DNA of 64,000 bases from Acanthaster planci (lineage: Eukaryota; Echinodermata; Asteroidea; Valvatida; Acanthasteridae), in contig NW_019091416.1 in NCBI RefSeq assembly GCF_001949145.1, forward strand, positions 1,591,132 through 1,655,131. Reading direction: 5' to 3'. Each line of letters begins with the position of its first letter. Within the stretch, counting starts at the first letter, position 1. The position numbers were made by a program, and so were the translations under genes. The notes under the pieces are model-generated. The model had not been told where the DNA came from. It was given only the letters and a program-made list of their open reading frames with translations, and made no database searches. This document shows, one piece after another, positions 11,030 to 21,458 of the stretch.

Positions 11030-11385
11030 TAATACTAATATACATTTAAAAAGCGCACTTATCCAGAAAACTGATCAAGGCGCAAATCCATCATTATTAC
11101 CCCTGCTCACTGGGCCCATGAAACATCCAAAAACCATCTCAGCTCCCTGGGGAGTATACAGCTCCATGATGCCATTTCAGCGCAAAGCAGCTAAATCAAC
11201 CCACAATAACCATCTCTGCTCTCACAGGACCCAATTACTCCAGGGTGGAGAGAGGCAATGAGTGACAAAGTGCCTTGCCCAAGGGCACACGCACCATGAC
11301 CCAAGGCTGGATTCGAACCTGCAACCTGCTGCTTTACCCGCCGACTACGAATCTGATGCTCTTAATCACAAGGCACTCCACATGA
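11030..11385 (+). repeat. SINE-like dispersed repeat
   Basis: It opens with AATACTAATATACATTTAAA and AAGCGCACTT. A CCAGGGTGGAGAGAGGCAA block follows, then AAAGTGCCTTGCCCAAGG, a TGGATTCGAACCTGC segment resembling the reverse complement of a tRNA T-arm, and GCTCTTAATCACAAGGCACT. This order of blocks is familiar from MIR-like and other tRNA-related dispersed repeats in many animals. The family name is not determined. Confidence 0.55.
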
Positions 11386-12336
11386 ATTCCTGCATGAATT
11401 GCCCCGGCAGCATCATTTGCCAGATTCACAGACCAGCAATTCATTCTGCATCGTGGCACACCATCACTCTAACAAACCGGGTTCAACCCATACAAAGCAG
11501 ATGCACAATAGAGATTCAATTTTTGGAAATGGAACTCACCACGGGGAAAGCATTATCTGCATAACAAGAAAAGAAAGTGGAAAGAACAAAAGTGGTTCAA
11601 GATCAAACCAAAGCACTGTGGTAATACGGATACAAAGATATTGAAAAGTGCTGTTGTCTCAGTGGTGTCCTATTGTCCACAACGGAGTGCATAATTACAC
11701 GTCCTGGCAGAGATAGGTAACGTCTAATGGATCGTCACTGACAGCAGCCCTTAGAATAACGTGTTGGCATTACTGAACAAGAACATATGACGACCTCATG
11801 AATCAGCAACAGGGAACCTATACAAGCAGCTGCCATCTTCATTCTGGAATAACTACAGCACCGTTCGACAGAGAAGTTAGATTCCATGTAATTTCCATGC
11901 ATTGAAAATTCCCATTGCCACGTCCCAATAATACTGTCACGAAAGGGTTCAACTTGAATTCCCATGTTCTCTGAAATTGCGCAATCAAAAGTGTCCAAAG
12001 CTAGAGTTCAGGCAAGACCAAGTTAGTACAGGAACGTTTCTGCTCACCGTTATTGTTGAAAGGTTGTCTACATTTTGGTTAGGACAATAGAATTTCAGCA
12101 AGGCTGAAGCAGCTACTTGTCTTTTTAATCACTGTGGCTCAAGGAAGTGCATCCCTGTTAATGTCAATGAATTTAGAACGGATTCCTACCTTTAAAAACA
12201 TTGGGTCCCAATATCTTTCAACACATTCAAGGTATATCTGAAAAAAAAATATAAATAAATATAAGTACTACATGTATTACATTAAACAAAGGCAGAATCC
12301 TTCATGATATTTCTGTGACAAAGGAAACGTAAGTTT
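11386..12336. other. Non-coding stretch
   Basis: Apart from the short repeat at 11648-11752, no supported gene or structured element is seen. Short open frames here lack protein-like composition or flanking splice sites. Confidence 0.45.
11648..11752 (+). repeat. About 105-bp short inverted-end repeat, copy 1
   Basis: It starts GCTGTTGTCTCAGTGGTGTC and ends GATCGTCACTGACAGCAGC. The ends are approximate inverted repeats of each other (CTCAGTG versus CACTGACAG). The sequence matches 12337-12446 through the AGATAGGTAACGTCT core. Confidence 0.55.
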
Positions 12337-12446
12337 GACTGTTATCTCAGTGGTGTCCTGTTGTCTACATTTGGATGCACTGTTGAAAAGGCATCCGATT
12401 GCAGAAATAGGTAACGTCTTGTAAATCGTCACTGATAACAGTCCCA
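12337..12446 (+). repeat. About 110-bp short inverted-end repeat, copy 2
   Basis: It starts GACTGTTATCTCAGTGGTG and ends CACTGATAACAGTC, giving near-perfect 14-bp inverted ends. The interior contains AAATAGGTAACGTCTTG, as in copy 1. The minus-strand open frame across it is not evidence of a gene, because copy 1 carries stops in the matching frame. Confidence 0.55.
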
Positions 12447-12545
12447 GGAAGAGCGCTATAAACAAGACCAGACATGACTGGAGGGAGAAATGGACCAAAG
12501 TGCCCAAGGCACAATCATAACCATGCGACTCGGGCACACGCTTAC

Positions 12546-12661
12546 TGCAACTTTAAAACTTAAACATTCCTCTCGACTCTGAGGCCTGCTTTCCTCGGTC
12601 ACTGCAACTCTGTATGCAACGACTACTCGACAGTGAGAAATGATCACTGCCGAGTAGTTTC
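12546..12661 (-). other. Candidate minus-strand exon (weak)
   Basis: On the minus strand an acceptor (GATTTCTGTAG) precedes 12661 and a donor (GTAAGC) follows 12546. The frame that continues from the candidate exon at 12787-12918 is open for all 116 bases and ends in phase 0. No domain is recognised and no further exon joins cleanly. Confidence 0.18.
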
Positions 12662-12786
12662 CTACAGAAATCACACACAATTCTAACTGATTTCTCATGC
12701 AAGGACACTGACAAGGCCTGGGGCCAATCTTCCATTCTCCTCATCCCTTCTTCACTTCACACAGCTCCGAAGAGTCTCTGCCTTAC

Positions 12787-12918
12787 TTGCTTCTTCCACG
12801 GTCAGAAACATCTTGAGGCACACCTCAGCCATTTGAAAACCCTTCAGCCTCCACTGGAGAACACTTTGATAGATGACGGCGGAGAATGCTGCGTAAGTGT
12901 ATCTTTCTGTGAACCATT
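12787..12918 (-). other. Candidate minus-strand exon with a strong acceptor
   Basis: The minus strand reads CGTCTTTCTTTCTTTTTAG and then AATGGTTC, a very good 3' splice site, and the exon would end at a GTAAGG donor (bases 12786-12781). The peptide includes YAAFSAVIYQSVLQWRLKG followed by FQMAEVCLKMFLTVEEA. It looks helical, and its spacing of Ala, Leu and aromatic residues resembles a TPR-like helix pair. I do not recognise the protein and cannot assemble a gene around it. Confidence 0.25.
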
Positions 12919-13449
12919 CTAAAAAGAAAGAAAGACGCGAGGTGACAAGGCATCCCTTCAAAGGTGACAGCAAAAACGTAACGGAACAAAAACAAAACGA
13001 ATACAGATAGCCTTCTCAGACAAATGCCTCGCACTTTTCATCAGGGCAGTTGGCCCGCAACTCTAACCTGGCAACACGGATCAGTCCGACATAAAACATG
13101 CCGGACTGGAGTTACCACAGAAACAGGAGGGACCAATCAGCCTCGTCATCATCACATCACCGAAGGCGCAGCCATACTATCAATTGTCAAAAGAAACCTG
13201 ACGTTACTTTCTTGGACTTTTACCTTGAAATATGGTTATCTGTTGATCAATTTTGTGGAAGACCAACTCAGGTGAAAGGCAATTCTGAAAGACAGACAAA
13301 AAGATGGAACTGCATTATTTCAGTTTGTGCAACGGATGGGGTGAAACACTACAGAAGTTAGTTCAATTTATGCTTCATAAAGGCTTTGGTTGTAAACTGG
13401 TATTTTAAAATTGACAATCAGACACTTCAGCAATTCTAACTCGTGACTC

Positions 13450-13736
13450 TACATCAAAGATCGTACAGCGCCTAGGCGCAAGATGGATAACTCTGCCCAA
13501 AAGATGTAATTACCATGGGCGCCATTTGAGCAAGCGATACGCCTCCGCAGTTTACTGTAATGCTTGGGCACAGGCTCACCAGGTGCACGTGGCTGCCGCG
13601 GCGCCTGCGCATTAATGTGCACTGCGCAGTCGTATCGCTTGCTCAAATGGCGCCCATGCGATTACGTTTTATGTGTATTCACGGTGAAATTCACCATCTT
13701 GCGCCACTTTGCGGTGCTATACGATCTTTGTTCTAC
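13450..13736. repeat. Foldback element, 287 bp, with perfect 25-bp inner arms
   Basis: The outer ends are inverted (ACATCAAAGATCGTA near 13451 and TACGATCTTTGTTCTACA near 13720-13736). Inner arms 13517-13541 and 13631-13655 are exact reverse complements over 25 bp. The 89-bp centre is GC-rich. It is unusually CpG-rich for this window. It looks like a MITE or foldback transposon. A shorter match, CAAAGATCGTATAGC, occurs near 58259. Confidence 0.65.
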
Positions 13737-16340
13737 ATCCATTCCATGTCAATCCAATAGTTTGTCTCAGCAGTTATGCGTCCTCAACACAACCATTCCG
13801 GAAGTGTTTCAGTCCTATCAACTTTTTTTGGTCACTGAAAAACATCACAGACGAAACTACTGGCACGGACATGAATGAGGCAAAAATTCCGTACTGTGGG
13901 AAACTGTGTGTCGGTCTGCTACAGTCGAGCCCACTGTAGACTTTGGTAATGGTGCCTGACACCCCTTATGTTGGCAACATGAAAAAAGATCAGTTTGATA
14001 GTGGCTTTAAAATCTAATGGAAAGATATGGTTTTCTTTTGAGTGATACATTGTAATGTACCACTCCAATGGTTGTATATTAATAACGACTCCTGATTGAG
14101 GAAAGAGCTTTCATAGTTGATGAATTAATATTGAAATGTACATCCTTGATGGGACTGTATTGCCCAGGCAGTTTCAACTGGTACAAGGTTCCAAACATTT
14201 GATTTAGAAAACTTGGCAGAATGTTTTTTGAAGCGTTTCATATTTCACAGAATTCTGAAAAAGAAGAGGATGGAGTATCGCCATGTTGTCGCATGTTGGC
14301 ATTACGACAAATCGATCTGAACAAAGTTCAAATTACCTGCATTACAACAGAAACGTTCAAAGGGCAAACTCTTGGAACCACCAAAAAAAATTCAGATCCC
14401 AGAACTAACCCAGTCACATACATCAGAGACCTTGAGAGCAGATCCTGTTTTATGCAGAATGGCCAAAAGTGACTTCAGTTCCTCTGGTCATGTCTGTGAG
14501 ATTCATTTCCTTCTTAGCCTTGAGTAGGAGCTTGAATGTCGGGCCTGGATAAAATTGAAAACGACGGTTTCAATAGTTTCCATATGTTCGTGTCATTGCA
14601 CTTGCATACTCCAGATATTTTTGGCCATGCAGGACAAAAGGCACAAGTAAGAAATGTGACCATGAGATCTGAAATCTGAAGCTTTTCATGGTGGATGTAG
14701 CAAGTAAACTAAATTTACATTTGGGGTTCTGAAACCCCACTTGACCATGATATGAGTAAATTTCCAAGTAGAAAAACTATACCAGGCCCTGGAGGGTTGA
14801 CAGTCGGAAGCACGCCTAATTGAAAGAAGTAATTCAGAGTGATTGATTTTTCATCCTAGCCCTCAGGGGATTAATAACAGCATCTCTCAAAGGTTTTGTC
14901 GTAGATAACTAATGATAGAGATCCTTGAACGAAGAGTGGTGAGATTAAGCCAAGTTCTTCCTATTCCACGGCATAGGAGGAACTGCTAAGAGTAAGACAT
15001 CCTTCTCTTTTGTCAATAATTTTCAGTCACCCGCGTGACCCCAGTCACCCTACCAATCGCCCAACACGGTCCCATGTGCAAGTGACTGAATACGAGACTT
15101 GCCAAGTCAAAGGCGTTGGGGCGCCATTGGCTGTGACACAAATCAGCCGTCTCTTGACGACTTTTTGGACTTAAGCATACTTACTTAAGCATACAAAGGG
15201 GTCTTTGTAATGTACAAGTCGGGCCACAATTTGTAAGAGTGGGGAGAATGTAAGCTTATGGAGGCAAACATTTTTTCCTCAAAATGAGGGAACGACAAGT
15301 TTCCTGCTAATGGCAACCTGGGGATAGTTAGCCGCTCTGCAGCGTGACATGCTGTCACTTTAAGTCTGATCTTTGGAGTTGAATGACCAAAAAACACTTA
15401 AAACTGCTCTTTTCAGAACTGCACATTTAAAAAAATAATCTGTTTTCAAAGAATAGCAAGCATTAAATGATCAAGAGTTAAGACTGAAATTCCCAAATAC
15501 AATGTCGTCACTCATTCTACCGAGATGGCTTGGTATTGGTAAATTAACCCTCCTATGCTGAAGTCACTCTTTGGGTCACTTGGCAAACATCTCAAAAAAG
15601 TTGTGTTGTGCACTGCACCAACATGCAAGAGAGTGACCTTGGGCACTTGTGCATATTTGTGCTGTAAAACTAAAGGAGGGTTAAAAGTAAATCATTAACC
15701 CTAACTCCCCAGAGTGATTAACTAGGAACCATACCCATTCACACAAATTCCAACACCATATGGTAAACTGTGCACAAAAACTGTTGGACTCTGTTTATTT
15801 TGGGTATGCCTGAACCCATGTAAAAGCACAAGCAGTTTAGGGGTACAGTACCCAGTGCCACAAATTCTTTACTCGTGTTCAATTCTGTGTGGTTAGGGAA
15901 GGTTAGGGTGAATAGAATCGATATGCACAACAGTACATGTAATTTTTTACTGCACTGGGTGGGTGTCGAGTTGGGGAAAAAATCCAACATATTATAGAGG
16001 GCAAACACTGGCATAACTAGGGCTAACTAGCCATTGCATCTGAACTCCTTGTACTGTATTTGCATAATGTAGGTCACAGTTTAGAGGTCACAAACTTGAC
16101 GCCATGATGATTCGAGCTGTCAACGTCAATGTGCACGAATGGATGAAGTTCAAAAATTAGCTGCAAATTTCTCAAAAAGTAGGAGGTAAGAACTAAGATT
16201 ACGTCGTGAAGGATTGATTTAGAAGCGGAGAGGGTATGGCGTACATCGAGCAACTCCAATTGTGAAAATGCTTTCATTTTGAAGCGCTTGAAAAAGTCAA
16301 CAAAATTCGGTGTATGGGCATGTGGCTGCAGGGGAGCGCA
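13737..16340. other. Non-coding stretch
   Basis: No gene is supported. The one structured element seen is the TTAA-flanked repeat at 15544-15684. Simple AT-rich sequence otherwise. Confidence 0.45.
15544..15684. mobile_element. TTAA-flanked miniature element (141 bp)
   Basis: It begins TTAACCCTCCTATG and ends AAAGGAGGGTTAA, so TTAA target sites flank inverted CCCTCCT termini. This is the layout of non-autonomous piggyBac-type elements. There is no coding capacity. Confidence 0.5.
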
Positions 16341-17230
16341 GTGTACCATACATGTAGGTCACATTAATGGGGCTACGTCTGTCCGTGAATTTGACTTGAG
16401 GCACCGACGGTTGACATGGTTGGGTTGTCTCACCGGCCCGGGTCGAGTTGTCTCAATAGTCGAGCTGTTCCGATCCCGAGTTGAGCTGGCAAACGGTCGA
16501 GCTGTCCAAGCCCCTTACCATGCTTACGTTTACGGTTTAGGCATGTTAGTATTTAGGCTACGTTGAAAAAAGTACACGTGTAAGTTAACTTCAACGTCCA
16601 AAGACAAAGGATCAAGGGCACGCCACTGCCCGCAATCGCACTGTCCGCAATTGCGCAATCACCTGATCGCAAAAAAATACCACCTTTTAGCTCCTTTCCA
16701 ATCATAATTAAACTCTAATTATACCTTACATTGTTCTATGATACCTGATCTGGTACTGAAAGCGCACACTTGTGATGAAAACCCATTTTTACCTTAAAAT
16801 GTCTATCGAGAAATCGGTCAATCTTTCAGGAACGCCAGGTCAGGTGTGGCACGTACAGACGCAAGCCACGTGTTGACGTGTTCCAAGTTCTCCGCGCTGC
16901 CGGACTGGTTCCCGTATCGACTTCTCCTGTGAATCAGGGTTGGAAATGGACCGACCGAAACCAGTCTAAGCCACAACAAATTCCGCGTGTGGTTAACATT
17001 TTTTCAAACTTCGACTCTGTGTAGCGATGGTACTGGTTTATCCCTGGCTCGAGAGCCATTATGTTTCAACTAAACGCAAATATTCAAACATTAGTTTAGG
17101 CGATTTCTATTTCCTACAGTAGAGAAAAGAAGTATTATATATTTATTATTAGGCTAGCGTTCCTAGAGTTGGCGCCTAAAATCACAAAGTCGGAAACGGG
17201 ATCCGGTGCCACAGCAAAGCCGAGGTTTGT
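16340..17230. promoter_or_regulatory. CpG-richer region; possible upstream promoter/first exon of KirA
   Basis: CpG is visibly denser here than in the flanks. There are CACGTG sites near 16575 and 16868, repeated GTCGAGCTGTC-like words near 16442-16505, and a consensus GTAAGT donor at 16580. A non-coding first exon of KirA could end at 16579 and splice to 19892, but no TATA box or other proof is seen. Confidence 0.22.
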
Positions 17231-19891
17231 TAATCGATTATATTCACGAAAGGGCGCTGTTATGCTATTATGTGAAAGAAAACTCTCGGGTTAAAGACTC
17301 TTAAATTATAGCTTATTCCTTAATCTTTTTCTTTACTTTTCTTGTTTGTAATTTCACTGGGTTAATGAAGGGCTTTGGAAAATATTTCCATCCCAAGGAG
17401 CTTGTTCTCCACTGTTTTCCATTACCTTACCAGAACAGGCTTTTTCATATGTGCACTAAAAGTAATTTACGACGCTCAAATCCAGACAATTTTGTTCTAT
17501 TCATAACTTTATTAATTGAAAGAATTTTTTATTAATGTTATGTTGTATTATGTTATGTACGATAATGTTGCTTTTATTTCCTTAAGTTTCTGCATTTATA
17601 ATTGTCATTGTTTTTTATTTAACCAGTTGGAGAGCCCCTGGACATGTATAGTTCTTTTGAGCAACCTAGCTGGTTATTTATGTTTTGTTTCAAATGTTTA
17701 AATATATCTTTTGCGTATCGAATTTCTTTGTAAGCATATCCCAAAATATGAAATAAATGAAATGAAGTATAGTTGTGAATGGTGAAGCCGTCACCATTTG
17801 AAAAAGAGACGCCTACACTCAAAACGGACTCATTGCAAAAGCAGTTTAGTCGAAACTTCTCAGGAATACAATCTGGCAGCCCCATATACTCCAAAATTCT
17901 CTAATAGAGAAATTGAAGGTATGGTAATTAGGATATGATCCTTATAAAATTTATAAAAATAGTAATTAAATCTTTTATTGATGGTCATAACAAATACACA
18001 TCACAACCACTTTAAAAAAATCAAACCTTTTCTGTCTCTTAAAAATGATTTCCTTCACTCATCAAAAACGCTTCCGAACTAGGCAACAGCTGGCAGGTGA
18101 AATAAATAAGAATAAAAAGCAACAAACCAGCCAACTTATCACTCCTCTCAGAAGCATAAACAAAACAAAAACTAAAAACTAAAACAAACCCAAAACAAAC
18201 AAAAAAAAGGGAAAAGAAAAGAAAACAGAAATTAAACCAAACGGAAAACAAAAACAAAAAAGCTTCAAAGACAAAATACTTCAAAAGATTTTAATAACAT
18301 TTATTCACTTGAAAATAGCAGCAAAAGAGAACCAGAATCAATACAGTGATGAACACATACAGATCCAGAAGCAGTTTACCTTCCCGTGTTTTGGGGCTAT
18401 ACTTTGCCGATGCTGTCCACATCTCCAGTCAGTTTGTTTGCACTTCCAAGTATTTTTTTTTACAGTTCTCTTTTTCAAAACTCTCCCCATACTAGAGTAA
18501 AATTGGAACGTCATACAAATTCATTAGAAACTGGAGAAAACTAAAAGAAAATGATGTAAAATGAGAGAGTGCAAACAGATGTGATATGAACATATGTAAT
18601 CAGAATTTTCCAGTGTTCCCTAATTACCTGTCCAAATTTGTAATATCAGCACATTTAAAACATCTCATATTTACAATGACCTTTTTAAAAAAAATGTCTA
18701 GAACTCCCTCCAAAATTTCTGATTCTGGTCGTCTGCATCTAAGTTCTTCAGCTAGAAACAAGCATTGGTTGAAACTCCATGCCTTACTCGAGGACACAAA
18801 ACATGACTAAAGCAACACTGGATTTAAACCACATATTCAGGTCAGGTACTGTCTACCTGCAACGGTCAGTGTGCAGACACGCTGAAGAAAACCTGTTACC
18901 TTGAAACATTCAAGACTCAGGGACAGTGAACACAATGAGTGTGTCCCCCTAAGCTGATTATCAACCAATAGGATTCCAGAACCTTCCATCGCCCATCTCT
19001 CCGGTCATTTAAATACTATCAGTGAGGGCCATGATGACTGGATGGAGCAGAGTGTTTGAAAACAGCTCCTCAGTGCCACAAGGTATTAACGGTCCAAGCT
19101 CCCACGAATCAATAGCCTCTTTTCAAGTGGGCCTATTTGTTATGGGGCACCAACTATTGTCAGTCTGGGGGCTTGCAAAACAAAATGCTCATCAAAAATT
19201 AATTGTAAGTCAAACAAGCGCCCACTTTGAGCTGGGGTGGGTTGGTAAATAAAGATGCTTCTTTTCAGGGTCAAAATTCTGGAATTTAAACCATCTTTTT
19301 AGTGCCTGGTTTGTAGAAACTTAGTGAAAAACAGTACAGGAGGGGATGTTAAGTGGTGACAGTGTTTATAAAATGTTGTATTGTGTTAAAAAATCTTTGA
19401 GGAGAAACAGCTACCAGTTCAGGCTGTCAAGGAGGAGATGAGTGGAATCCCTCTGTGTGACAATGGAATGTTCCATGTGAGCTTACAGTTACTATACCAC
19501 TTCACAAATTAGCACTCTTGCCCTCTCCCAACCACCACTCTTTGGATTTTACTTGGATTTTAAAAGAGTCTTTGCAAATATTGGATTGAAATTACCCTTT
19601 CTGAGAGTTACAGGCATCAAGTCAAGGTAGGTGAAATAAATACTGTGCATTCTTTGGTATTGAATCACGATTTGTCAACATTTCTTTTCCCAAGAAGAGC
19701 TCACTTAGAGTGTGAGACGAGAGAAGGCAAGAAGAAAATCAATAATTTGGCATCATTTAAATTTGGCATCTCAAGATAAGGCTCTAGAAGGATGAAGAAC
19801 TGACAAGTCTCAAATTCTGGGAGAAAAAATGTTGCATGTTTGCTCTTATAACTTCAAAATGTAAAAAGCACTTGTTGATGTTTCTTTACAG
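17231..19891. other. Non-coding stretch upstream of KirA (possible 5' intron)
   Basis: AT-rich, with no protein-like frame. An A-rich low-complexity tract spans about 18105-18265. The stretch ends in a pyrimidine-rich acceptor at 19891. Confidence 0.45.
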
Positions 19892-20064
19892 ATGTTTTCC
19901 TTACAGCCTTAGCACTGTGGAGTGGAATAAACTTGGATTACAGGATTTTTGTTGTTGGAGAGTTTGAAACAGAGGCTTTTGCTCCATCTTTGAAGGGGCA
20001 GACTTGAGATTGCTTTTAACTCCGTGGAGAGAGAGAGACAACACAGAGACATAGACAACCGAAC
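19892..20064 (+). other. Probable 5'UTR part of the KirA coding exon
   Basis: GTTTCTTTACAG ends at 19891 and a second acceptor, TTCCTTACAG, ends at 19906. Kir genes commonly have a 5'UTR intron just before an intronless coding region. An in-frame TAA at 20017-20019 shows that translation cannot begin upstream of 20065 on this exon. Confidence 0.45.
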
Positions 20065-21336
20065 ATGGCGACTGAATCTCTCAACACTAGCTATGCCAGT
20101 ACCTGCAATTGCAACCACACGGACATGAGGGTGCTGGTGGCCAACAACTACCACCCAGTCTCCAACCATGTCAGCCCAAATCACATCAGTATCGGCAACA
20201 TCAGCAACAGCACCAGCTCTTCCCAGATGATGAAGCGACGCACCCGGCTGGTAGAGAAGGACGGCAGGTGCAACATCCAGTACGAGAACATGTCCAAAGG
20301 CCGATGGTGTAAGATCATCAAGGACATCTTCACCAGCACCGTTGACATGCCCTGGCGCTACAACATCCTTATGGTTGTTGTGGGTTTCCTGGCAAGCTGG
20401 CTGCTGTTTGCTGCAATCTATTACGGAATCGCATTAGGAAGAGGAGACCTCGATCATCTTTATGACCCCGAGTGGAAGCCTTGCTTCAGACACTTTGAAA
20501 ACTTCAAATCGGCACTCTTGTACAGTATTGAGGCACAGACGACAATCGGGTTTGGGTATCGCAGCCCCACTGAACAGTGTGGGGAAGTCCTCTTCTTCCT
20601 TATCCTGCACACCCTCTGGGCAAACTTCATTGAAGCGTTTATCATTGGCAGCTTCATTGCCAAGGTATCCAGGCCCAAAGCCAGGGCCAAGACGCTCCAG
20701 TTCAGCCACTACGCCTGCATGACCAAACTTGATGGCAAGATGTGTTTCACCTTCCGCGTTGGGGACCTGCGGCAAAATTCTCATATTGTTGAGGGTCACA
20801 TGAGGCTGCAGATGGTCCGTCACTATCTGACCCAAGAGGGCAATGTCATCCCCTACAAATTCCTGGATTTAAATATTGGGCATGAAATTGGCATTGATCG
20901 CCTATTCCTGGTCTGGCCACTTCAAATTGTTCATGTCATTGATGACAAAAGTCCCCTCTACAGCATCTCCCGAGATCATCTTCGGCACATGGATTTTGAA
21001 ATCATCGCCATCCTGGAAGGCATCGTAGAGGCTACGGGCACTACCACCCAGGCCAGAACTTCTTATCTCCCAGACGAGATCATGTGGGGCTTCCACTTTG
21101 AAAACATGGTGGACGTGCGGGAAGACTGCCACTTTGTGGACATGAAGCGGTTCCACATGATGCGGGAATTGGAGGACTTCTCAAGATGTAGTGCCAAGGA
21201 GATAGACGAGATGAAAGAGGCGGAAGATAGGGAGGTGGACAGGGATAGTGTCTGGACATCGAGGAGGAACAGTGGGATTATCAGAAGGTCATCGCCGATC
21301 CTCAGAGATGAGGATAACATTGAGTCTCGCATCTAA
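20065..21336 (+). CDS. KirA: inward-rectifier K+ channel (KCNJ family), GFG filter
   Basis: Encodes a 423-residue Kir channel subunit in one exon. Four such subunits form a plasma-membrane K+ pore that passes current more easily inward. The ATG has A at -3 and G at +4, and an in-frame TAA lies 48 bases upstream. Residues 61-99 form the N-terminal cytoplasmic part and slide helix (KDGRCN, DIFTSTVDMPWR). TM1 is about 100-122, the pore loop holds TTIGFGYR at 159-166, and TM2 is about 174-199. Extracellular C140 and C172 lie 32 apart, like the conserved Kir disulphide pair. Rectification sites look acidic: E190 in TM2, then E243 and E318 in the cytoplasmic pore (family comparison with Kir2.1 D172, E224 and E299). 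RPKARAKTLQFS after TM2 is the PIP2-binding stretch. The C-terminus ESRI is a class I PDZ ligand. Oddities are GFG instead of GYG and one extra residue in the DLRQNSH loop. Strong inward rectification is inferred. Confidence 0.96.
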   Translation: MATESLNTSYASTCNCNHTDMRVLVANNYHPVSNHVSPNHISIGNISNSTSSSQMMKRRTRLVEKDGRCNIQYENMSKGRWCKIIKDIFTSTVDMPWRYNILMVVVGFLASWLLFAAIYYGIALGRGDLDHLYDPEWKPCFRHFENFKSALLYSIEAQTTIGFGYRSPTEQCGEVLFFLILHTLWANFIEAFIIGSFIAKVSRPKARAKTLQFSHYACMTKLDGKMCFTFRVGDLRQNSHIVEGHMRLQMVRHYLTQEGNVIPYKFLDLNIGHEIGIDRLFLVWPLQIVHVIDDKSPLYSISRDHLRHMDFEIIAILEGIVEATGTTTQARTSYLPDEIMWGFHFENMVDVREDCHFVDMKRFHMMRELEDFSRCSAKEIDEMKEAEDREVDRDSVWTSRRNSGIIRRSSPILRDEDNIESRI

Positions 21337-21452
21337 TAAAAGCTTCCAGATACTTTGACTGAATATATATGTTGGGTAAGGGCAAAATCAGTAATTTAAT
21401 AACTCTGTCTTTAACAAATTCAATCATGACATTTTGTGATTACAAAATGCAC

Positions 21453-21458
21453 AATAAA
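21453..21458 (+). promoter_or_regulatory. Likely polyadenylation signal of KirA
   Basis: AATAAA lies about 120 bases after the stop. Another AATAAA overlaps the stop itself (21335-21340) and is less likely to be used. Confidence 0.4.

Noticed and set aside
11305-11325. tRNA-like GGATTCGAACC segment
   Set aside because: It lacks a foldable acceptor and anticodon arm; it is part of a SINE-like repeat.
12277-12537. Minus-strand frame with hydrophobic start, possible membrane protein
   Set aside because: Its central part is the short repeat at 12337-12446, whose other copy has stops in the same frame.
16279-16566. 95-codon + frame in the CpG-richer region
   Set aside because: No recognisable domain; the local words GTCGAGCTG repeat and raise apparent structure. 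More likely promoter or UTR.
20434-20835. Minus-strand frames within KirA
   Set aside because: Shadows of the KirA coding sequence.
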